In this document: positions 1-5,575 of the stretch, piece after piece
How the letters are laid out: each line of letters starts with the position of its first letter
How positions within the stretch are numbered: the stretch's first letter is position 1
Source: CAIQIA01 sp049317465
Lineage (GTDB): Bacteria > Cyanobacteriota > Cyanobacteriia > PCC-6307 > Cyanobiaceae
DNA: 5,575 bases
Direction of reading: 5' to 3'
Assembly: GCA_049317465.1 (NCBI GenBank)
Contig: JBMOIF010000097.1
Location: 1-5,575, forward strand
Notes under the pieces: generated by a model
The model's input: only the letters and a program-made list of their open reading frames with translations
What the model was told of the DNA's origin: nothing
Databases searched by the model: none
Translations under genes and position numbers: made by a program

Positions 1-249
1 AGACGCTCCGGCCTGACAGACCACAGGAGAACGGCAACTCACAGTTCAGGCAGTTTGCCCTTGGCGCCATCTGCAGTTGGGCCAGCGACAACCGATCACA
101 ACGGCATAGGGCTTCCTGCCGGTCGCCCTCGCTGGGCCACCTGTGCTCGGTGCGAGCACCAGCACCACGGTAGAGAGATGCGCACAGGCTCGGCCCAGAT
201 CGCCGCGGGCGGAGGCGCTAATGAGCCCCAGCGATCGATACGGGTTGCC
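1..249. other. Stretch with no established gene, downstream of the prenyltransferase-like CDS
   Basis: No convincing gene lies here. An 85-codon plus-strand frame from 55 runs into the opposite gene and has the Arg/Gly/Ala-rich look of a shadow. On the minus strand, a frame opening at ATG 70 runs off the left edge with a C-x2-C-x5-C pattern and could be the start of a downstream gene. Another frame ends at 46 with two Cys and two Trp residues near its C-terminus but has only GTG starts. An imperfect hairpin at 121-141 has no T-run after it, so I do not call a terminator. Confidence 0.4.
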
Positions 250-1209
250 CTAAGCAGGCTCGTAATAAATGCAGGCATAGGGGAGGCCCTGACGCGAGAT
301 CCCTGCGGATAGGTGGGAGAGCCACGACTGGGGCGAATGTCCCCCGAGGGCATCCTGCAGGCTTACGGTTGGCCCCAGGCATGACCGAAGCATTGGCTGT
401 AGCAGGTTTGCCACATCGAGCAGCCTCAACCCATAGCGGTGCACACAGAGATCAAAGGAACGGCGTGGGCTGCCTGGTTCGTCGACTTCCAGAAACACCG
501 GAGACATTGTGGTCCTGCTGGCCAGGATGTACTGCATCAGAGCCAGAACGGCTCCTGCTACAGCATCGCCACCAGTCCAATGCTGGCCGACGAGCAGCTG
601 TCGGGCCCGTTCCAGGATCTGCAGGGGCTCCAACAACGGACGCACGCCGTAGCGGGTGATGCACAGACGATGGATGTCGTCAGCGGGCCATTTGTAGCCC
701 ACCCCCATGGGCCATAGGGGTGGCTCGCTGCCCTGCCAGGCCTGGATATCGGCCGCAGGAGTCTTGCGCAGGCGCCTTACCACCTCATCCCAGTACTCGA
801 AGTAAAGCCTTAGGTTGCCGCCATTCTGCCGCTGCTCGAAGCCCAGATAAACCGTGGACGCCTGCTGGAAGTTTGCCGCCAGCGTTGCCATCAGGCCGGG
901 ATGGTGCTCGGAAAGCTGCAGGTCGTGCAACAGGGCATTCCAGGTGTGCGGTGCGATCGATTCCCTGGCGATGCCGAGCACGTAGCGAGAAGCGAGCAGA
1001 CCAGTTCCGATCTCAACCTTGAAAGAATGCTCATGGCGCCAGTTGAGCTGATGCCGGTCACACAGCAGGTAGGGCAGCTGATCCGCAGGCAGCAGGTCTT
1101 GGCGAGGTGGCACAGCGGTGACGCAGGGTGGATAGAAATCGGGGTGATGCGCGTCAGTCGAGGGCCGTGAGCAGCAGGCGTCGAATCTGGGAGGAGCTGA
1201 GAACTCCAT
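250..1209 (-). CDS. Putative ABBA-fold (LynF/TruF/PatF-like) peptide prenyltransferase
   Basis: This gene gives a 319-residue protein from ATG at 1209 to TAG at 252-250. The frame is open up to 1335, but the extra N-terminal part is Arg/Ala-rich and lies inside the upstream gene, so ATG 1209 is preferred; GTG 1113 (287 aa) is the alternative. No clear Shine-Dalgarno precedes either. Five predicted beta hairpins are separated by helical stretches: residues 63-78 (FKVEIG, then LLASRYVL), 119-140 (TVYLGFE, then LRLYFEYW), 168-187 (MGVGYKW, then HRLCITRY), 237-259 (PVFLEV, then FDLCVHRY) and 297-318 (LSHLSAGISR, then ACIYYEP). Five such repeats fit an ABBA barrel. The length, the LASR motif about 75 residues in and the Tyr-rich last strand match what I recall of PagF-type cyanobactin enzymes, which transfer isoprene units from the diphosphate donor to peptide side chains. 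Arg75, Lys173, Arg186 and Arg258 are plausible diphosphate-binding residues (inference). The gene overlaps the upstream one by 56 bases. If the family call is wrong, this is a conserved-looking cytoplasmic protein of unknown function; no signal peptide or membrane segment is visible. Confidence 0.82.
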   Translation of the reverse strand: MEFSAPPRFDACCSRPSTDAHHPDFYPPCVTAVPPRQDLLPADQLPYLLCDRHQLNWRHEHSFKVEIGTGLLASRYVLGIARESIAPHTWNALLHDLQLSEHHPGLMATLAANFQQASTVYLGFEQRQNGGNLRLYFEYWDEVVRRLRKTPAADIQAWQGSEPPLWPMGVGYKWPADDIHRLCITRYGVRPLLEPLQILERARQLLVGQHWTGGDAVAGAVLALMQYILASRTTMSPVFLEVDEPGSPRRSFDLCVHRYGLRLLDVANLLQPMLRSCLGPTVSLQDALGGHSPQSWLSHLSAGISRQGLPYACIYYEPA

Positions 1210-4200
1210 CGCGGCCACGGTTGCCGATGGGATCGAAGACCTGTTGTAGAGCTGGGGCAGCACTGCCCTCCTGCACCTGGCGGTAGGCGTCCTCGACCTG
1301 GCTGCGCTGCAGCCCAAGGTCGCGGGCGCGACCAAGCACGATCGTGACGGCTTGGAGCGTGTCGCGCAGGGGCGACTGGTCAGCGGCCACCAGCCACTGG
1401 CTCGTGCCGGAATACACCGGGTCGGGCAATGGCATGGTGTCGATGCCCAGGTTCACCAGCCGGCGCTGGGCGTCGCTGACGACACTGCGGCGCAGGACCA
1501 CCCCATCCAGACGCCCCCGCTGCAGTGCCTGCAATGCATCCTCGCTGTTGGAGAAAGACACCAGTGAGGCCTGCACGCCGACTTGGCTGAGCTGCATGCT
1601 CAGGGCCGTGGCCACCTGGCTGCCGCCACTCAGGCCCAGGCGGCTGCCGTCGAGGTCGCTGAAGCCCTTGATTCCGCTGGAACGGGTGACGAGCAGCACG
1701 GCCGAATCGTCGGCATCGCCGGCGACGCTGTCAACGCCGACGACCCCATCGAACCAGAGGGTACTAAAGGCATCGGGCAGCAGCAGATCCACGGCACCGC
1801 TGACCAACAGGTCCAGTCCTTCATTCGCGGAGCCCATCGTCACGAACGTCAGCGGCAGGGGGTTGCCCTCACGGCCAAGGGCGGCCACCAGCTGCAGCAG
1901 CTGACGCTGCTGCTGGGCGCTGAGGTTGGGCTGGCCGCTGCTATCGGCGGCGACGGCGAGCCGCAGTTCGCCCCGTTTGAGCAGGGTCGCCAGGGCGTCA
2001 TCCTTCCGCCAGTCGAGCGCCGTAGCCTGGAGGGCCGGCCCGGCCAGCGGCAGATCAAGGGGAGTGGAGGCAGGATCAATGGTGCGGCCGGCGGGGGCAT
2101 CGGGGCCGAAGAAGCGTTGCCAGAGCTGGGAGGCATTTCCGAGGCGGTTGAGCACCTTCCGCACGAAGCCCCGCTGAAGAGGCAGGCCGGCGCCGGCATC
2201 TGAGCTGGAGGGGGGGGCGGCCAGATCGAGGAAATGGCGCACCTGGGTCGGCAACTCCGGGGCGTCGGCACCGGGAAGATTGGACGAATTGAGGCCCAGC
2301 CGCAGGGCCTGCAGGGGCGTCTGCAGCAGGCGATCGATGGTCTGCCGGAAGCGGGTCTCGTTCTCGGGGAGGAGGAAGGTGAGTGGCCCGGAGGGACCGG
2401 CAGCGGGAAGGGTCCAGCTTCGGTCGGCATCACCGGCTAGATCGGGGGCAATGCCATCGCCATCGATCAGGGCCAGATCGATGTGGCCGTTGCGCAGAGA
2501 GGTCAGCCGTTCGGCGTCGCCAACGGGTTCGGCGAAGAGAACCAGGGCGGGGTTGCCAAGCAGCTGTTCAGCCATCGCCCGCACAAGGTCAACGGCATAG
2601 CCGCTCCAGATGCCGTAGGCACTGCGTTGGGAGAGGCCAGGGCGGTCGGCGGGAAGGAACACAGTAAGCACGCCGCGCTGAGCCAAGCGATCGATGCGAT
2701 CCCCTGGGGATTGCCGCTCGAGACTGATCGCCGCGTCCAACTGCTGCCGGTCGTGGATCCCCTCCAGCAGCAGGACAGGCTGACCATCAAGGCTGATAAC
2801 CAGGCCGCTGCGGCTCTCCAGCACCGTGAGCGCGGCGTTGCCCACCACCAGGATCCGATCGTCCGCAGGGTTGAAGTCGGTGATGCGATCCGGAGAACCA
2901 TGGTTGGAGGTCATGGTGCCGGCGCCGATGATCACCCGATCGCGACCGGCCCCCAGGCTCATGGTGCCGCCGCCACCTTGGCGTCCCAGCACAAGCACGT
3001 CATCGCCCGCTCCCATGGAGATCCTGTCGGCCTGGTGTCCCTGGCGCAGCACCGTGTCGTTGCCAGCTCCGAGTTGAAGCTGGCTGGCGCGCAGCCCGGA
3101 TGTGCGAACCACCTGTCGTTGGGAGTCACCTAACAGCGTGTTGATCGTCCCGGAAAGCTCAAACGTGCCCGCTCCGGAGGTCAGCACCACATCGCCGCTG
3201 ACGTTCATGGTCGCGTTGTTGTTCCGACGCAGAATGAAAACCGCGTCGTTGTAGTCAAAGTCGCTGCCCTGATCAGCCGCCAGGTCCTCAAAGACGTAGG
3301 CGCCGTCGCCGATACCCTTGAGGTGCACCCGTTGGTCGCGGTTGAAGGCAGCGCCGAGAACAAAGATTTCGCCCCGCCCGGAGAGCATCACCGGGCTGTA
3401 GAAACCGGTGCCGGAACTCACGGTCCAGACGTGGCTGGAACGTGTGTTGCCGCCTTGAGACACCCTCAGGCCGGAATCGAGATTGTCGACGACAACCTGG
3501 CGGAAGGCGTCGTCATTGGAGAGTGACCGTCCGGCGACACTGATACGCGGCTGGGCAGGATCGCTGCTATCGATGTCAACCTTGACGAAGCCAAGCGTGT
3601 TGGTGAGCGCGCAGTTGGAGAGAAGGTCAAGGGTCACCTGCTCGCCGTCATTGAGGAAGAGCAGGCCGTTGAGGCCGATCCGGTTAGCGATTTCCAGCTG
3701 AAGATCAACAGTCTCGGCCATACCAATGCTGGCCTGAAGAATGAGATCAGGACGATCAATCGGGCCGAGGTGCAGGCGTAGTCCCTGGCCGTCGGCAATC
3801 ACCTTCATGGGCGTCAGAATCTGCACAGGTGCATTGCGTCTGGAGACCAGGGCGCTGATCTGCTGCCCGGGTTTGAGCAACATGCTGGTGCTACCCCCAA
3901 ACAGAATCTTGCCGGCATCGTCGGGCACGCAACCGACCTGGGCGATCACCGCGGCCTGGGCAGAAGCGGCCAGGCTGACACCATCAGGGGCCAGAGGTCG
4001 GCCCATGGCATCGCTGAGATAGAGCTGGATCGAAATCTGCTCCTGTGCCAGTGACTCGCCCGCCAGCGCCTGGAGGGTGATCAGCCGCGCTCCGCTGACG
4101 GAGGCCCCAAGCACCAGGCCATTGCCGTTCCAGACCAGGGCATCGTTTGCTGACGGCGTTGCAGCCGATTCGGAGACGAGGGTGACACGGTGATCGCTGG

Positions 4201-5575
4201 CGTTAGCGTTGACGAGCCCGAGACTGCCGGCGAGGACCGATTGCAACCGGGTGCCGGGCTCCGGTCGGACTGGCAATGGAGCCGGAGGTGCAGGTGCATT
4301 TTCCAATTCGACGAGATTGCTCACATCGAGCACGAACGGGTAGGAGGTGGCCTGTGGACTCCGTAACACGGCGAGAGGACGGTCTCCCAACATCAACTGG
4401 TTTTGCACGATGGCCAGATCGTTGAGGGAAACACCTGGAAAATCTGAGCGCAGCAGCACCAGACGATCGCCTTGGGCTGGATCAAAATCAAGCACCTGAT
4501 CGGGGCTGCCCGATGGTGGCTTGATGACGATCCGATCACGCCCAGGCCCCGAGAAGAAGCTTGTATCAGACTGGGCACTGGAGAGCAGGTCATCACCGAC
4601 AGTTCCCTGAACGAGCAACGGCGGCGGTTCGGTCGGCGTCACGCCGGAGAGCGCTGCAAGCGGTCCCACGGACACCCGGGCGGCGCCTTGGCCTGGGCTG
4701 ATCCGGTAACCGTTAGGCGCTTCCATGAGTTGCAGCACCACTGAGCCATTCGTCTTAGGGGAATCAGCCCCAACGGAGACGCTCACCAGCGCGGAACTCT
4801 CGCCTTCAGGGATGACCACCTGGCCTTGCGTGTTCTGGAGACCCGTGATGCGGTAGTTGACCTGGAGGCCTCCGCTCGGGGCAGTTACCGGCAGACGCAC
4901 CTCAAAATGAACCAGGCCGCTGGAGAGGGCCGAACGACCAAATGGGACCACGCTGATCTGCGGATCGGTTGCCGTGGCAGGAGCTGGGGCTCCCATGCTC
5001 AGCCATCGGGCCAGATCAGGAAGCAGATCACCGGCGGACTGGCGACCGTCGAACAGGCTGTCGAGCTGGGCCGGCAGGCGCTGCAGCACGGCGTCGGCCA
5101 AGGCAGACGAAGCGGCGAGCAGATCGGCATCAGAGCCGAACCTGCCGCGAGAGGCCTGCAGGCCACTCCACACCCGTTGCAGCTGCGGCATCCAGGCAGC
5201 CAGCACGGAAGGCAACAGGGAGAGCTGGTGAACGGCGGCGGCAGGAGCCGCCTGGGTCACGCCCGCGAGCAGCTCCCGGGCCAGGGCGCCCCAATCCTGC
5301 TGATGCGATCCGTTCTTGGCCTGCGCTGCAACGGCAGAGGCCAGGACTTCGTAGAGCTTCAGCCGGGAAAGACCGAATCTGTCTGCCAAGCTGCAAGCCA
5401 GATGCAGGGCGAGCCTCTGCTGGACCCCGGCCAAGGGTGCCGTCAGGGGGTCGCTGCCACCGGAAAGGGGATCGAACCAGCCCAGGCTTGCCGCTACGGC
5501 AGGCTGCGCGAGACCAAGGCGACGGAGCAGAAGCTCAAGGCTGCCCTGGTCGCTGAAGGAGGGCCTGTCGGGGGT
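1154..5575 (-). CDS. Giant RTX/DUF4114 protein with C-terminal solute-binding-protein-like domains (5' partial)
   Basis: The frame is open to the right window edge, so the true start is outside; the TGA stop is at 1156-1154. Residues are numbered here from the TTG codon at 5434, with 47 more codons visible upstream. Seen in order: a helical Ala/Leu/Gln-rich part (to about 145); a beta domain resembling Calx-beta (156-258); a degenerate RTX block with VGDDLL and GPGRDRIVI followed by LDFDPAQGDRLVL (274-328); a Pro-rich linker (379-393); a beta-rich region leading to a DUF4114-type motif SDFDYNDAVF (724-733); a second RTX block with GAGNDTV, GAGDDVLVLG and GAGRDRVIIG, then ITDFNPADDRILV (787-863); two segments like bacterial family 3 solute-binding proteins (about 912-1048 and 1145-1372); and a degenerate EF-hand-like loop (1405-1416). 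RTX and DUF4114 modules are known from secreted, calcium-binding cyanobacterial surface proteins, usually exported by type I secretion. Export route and ligand are inferred; no signal peptide can be seen because the N-terminus is missing. The coding call is very secure and the function is only broad. Confidence 0.93.
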   Translation of the reverse strand, partial: TPDRPSFSDQGSLELLLRRLGLAQPAVAASLGWFDPLSGGSDPLTAPLAGVQQRLALHLACSLADRFGLSRLKLYEVLASAVAAQAKNGSHQQDWGALARELLAGVTQAAPAAAVHQLSLLPSVLAAWMPQLQRVWSGLQASRGRFGSDADLLAASSALADAVLQRLPAQLDSLFDGRQSAGDLLPDLARWLSMGAPAPATATDPQISVVPFGRSALSSGLVHFEVRLPVTAPSGGLQVNYRITGLQNTQGQVVIPEGESSALVSVSVGADSPKTNGSVVLQLMEAPNGYRISPGQGAARVSVGPLAALSGVTPTEPPPLLVQGTVGDDLLSSAQSDTSFFSGPGRDRIVIKPPSGSPDQVLDFDPAQGDRLVLLRSDFPGVSLNDLAIVQNQLMLGDRPLAVLRSPQATSYPFVLDVSNLVELENAPAPPAPLPVRPEPGTRLQSVLAGSLGLVNANASDHRVTLVSESAATPSANDALVWNGNGLVLGASVSGARLITLQALAGESLAQEQISIQLYLSDAMGRPLAPDGVSLAASAQAAVIAQVGCVPDDAGKILFGGSTSMLLKPGQQISALVSRRNAPVQILTPMKVIADGQGLRLHLGPIDRPDLILQASIGMAETVDLQLEIANRIGLNGLLFLNDGEQVTLDLLSNCALTNTLGFVKVDIDSSDPAQPRISVAGRSLSNDDAFRQVVVDNLDSGLRVSQGGNTRSSHVWTVSSGTGFYSPVMLSGRGEIFVLGAAFNRDQRVHLKGIGDGAYVFEDLAADQGSDFDYNDAVFILRRNNNATMNVSGDVVLTSGAGTFELSGTINTLLGDSQRQVVRTSGLRASQLQLGAGNDTVLRQGHQADRISMGAGDDVLVLGRQGGGGTMSLGAGRDRVIIGAGTMTSNHGSPDRITDFNPADDRILVVGNAALTVLESRSGLVISLDGQPVLLLEGIHDRQQLDAAISLERQSPGDRIDRLAQRGVLTVFLPADRPGLSQRSAYGIWSGYAVDLVRAMAEQLLGNPALVLFAEPVGDAERLTSLRNGHIDLALIDGDGIAPDLAGDADRSWTLPAAGPSGPLTFLLPENETRFRQTIDRLLQTPLQALRLGLNSSNLPGADAPELPTQVRHFLDLAAPPSSSDAGAGLPLQRGFVRKVLNRLGNASQLWQRFFGPDAPAGRTIDPASTPLDLPLAGPALQATALDWRKDDALATLLKRGELRLAVAADSSGQPNLSAQQQRQLLQLVAALGREGNPLPLTFVTMGSANEGLDLLVSGAVDLLLPDAFSTLWFDGVVGVDSVAGDADDSAVLLVTRSSGIKGFSDLDGSRLGLSGGSQVATALSMQLSQVGVQASLVSFSNSEDALQALQRGRLDGVVLRRSVVSDAQRRLVNLGIDTMPLPDPVYSGTSQWLVAADQSPLRDTLQAVTIVLGRARDLGLQRSQVEDAYRQVQEGSAAPALQQVFDPIGNRGRDGVLSSSQIRRLLLTALD
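1319..2701 (-). other. Region encoding two family 3 solute-binding-protein-like segments
   Basis: The first segment (residues about 912-1048) has the N-lobe pattern of amino-acid-type binding proteins: a strand GVLTVFLP, then GYAVDLVRAMAEQLLG, then LRNGHIDLALI, and a late helix with PENETRFRQTIDRLL. It lacks a recognisable C-lobe core. The second (about 1145-1372) opens with LLKRGELRLAVA, has no clear N-lobe ligand motif, but keeps LLVSGAVDLLL and a good C-lobe: VLLVTRSSGIKGFSDLDG, then SRLGLSGGSQ, then ALQALQRGRLDGVVL. The Ser/Pro/Gly-rich stretch at 1050-1135 links them. The family match is by motif recognition only and the ligand is unknown. Confidence 0.7.
2834..3076 (-). repeat. RTX-type calcium-binding repeat block in the large protein
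   Basis: This part encodes residues 787-867 of the large protein (numbered from 5434). Three GAGxD turns are visible: GAGNDTVL, GAGDDVLVLG and GAGRDRVIIG, spaced about 19-20 residues apart. They are followed by a hydrophobic/acidic closing motif ITDFNPADDRILV of the kind seen after serralysin-type beta rolls. The repeats are fewer and more widely spaced than in classic tandem nonapeptide arrays, so calcium binding is likely but the roll would be short. A more degenerate relative lies at about 4612-4451 of the same gene. Confidence 0.75.

Noticed and set aside
121..141. Imperfect hairpin (seven pairs and one mismatch around a 5-base loop) downstream of the second gene
   Set aside because: No T-run follows it on the minus strand and the stem has a mismatch, so it does not meet the pattern of an intrinsic terminator.
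1210..1335. N-terminal extension of the prenyltransferase-like frame to 1335
   Set aside because: The 42 extra residues are Arg/Ala/Ser-rich, lie wholly inside the upstream coding sequence, and would make the protein longer than the related family. ATG 1209 gives a better length.
1583..2203. 206-codon open frame on the plus strand
   Set aside because: It is antisense to the binding-protein-like segments, rich in Gln/Gly/Ala, with no motif.
1849..2433. 194-codon open frame on the minus strand in a different register from the large gene
   Set aside because: It is Pro/Ser/Ala/Cys-rich low-complexity sequence fully inside the large gene. It would matter only as the product of a frameshift at the 2210-2217 homopolymer.
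2483..3133. 216-codon open frame on the plus strand
   Set aside because: It lies opposite the RTX-encoding part of the large gene, whose product has clear domain motifs. The plus-strand translation is His/Gly/Ala/Gln-rich with no recognisable domain, which is typical of an antisense shadow in GC-rich DNA.
4969..5556. 195-codon open frame on the plus strand
   Set aside because: It is extremely Arg/Pro/Ala-rich, antisense to the helical part of the large gene, and looks like a compositional shadow.

Overview
The window is GC-rich (roughly two-thirds GC by eye). Everything I can support as coding lies on the minus strand, so transcription runs from right to left. The hexamer CGATCG, the core of the cyanobacterial HIP1 repeat, occurs eight times where about 1.4 would be expected by chance. 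The long protein has the style of giant cyanobacterial RTX/DUF4114 surface proteins. Together these suggest a high-GC cyanobacterium of the Synechococcus/Cyanobium type. This taxonomic call is inference; there is no marker gene.

Layout from the right edge: positions 5575-1154 hold the 3' part of one very long gene whose start lies beyond the window (1,473 codons visible plus stop). Its product is a mosaic. In order it has a helical Ala/Leu/Gln-rich segment, a Calx-beta-like beta domain, a short RTX-type calcium-binding block, a Pro-rich linker, a long beta-rich region ending in a DUF4114-type motif (SDFDYNDAVF), a second RTX block with three GAGxD turns, two segments resembling family 3 solute-binding proteins of ABC transporters, and a degenerate EF-hand-like tail. 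A secreted or surface-attached calcium-binding protein carrying ligand-binding modules is the most economical reading.

Its 3' end overlaps by 56 bases a second minus-strand gene (1209-250, 319 aa). The predicted strand pattern of that protein (five beta hairpins separated by helical stretches), its length and several local motifs resemble the ABBA-fold peptide prenyltransferases of the cyanobactin LynF/TruF/PatF/PagF family. I made this assignment from memory of the family, without a database search, so it is a moderate-confidence hypothesis. The overlap implies co-transcription and perhaps translational coupling.

Positions 1-249 hold no gene I can establish. Two short Cys-containing minus-strand frames there are recorded only as leads. 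I saw no tRNA, rRNA, CRISPR array, insertion sequence or convincing terminator or promoter.
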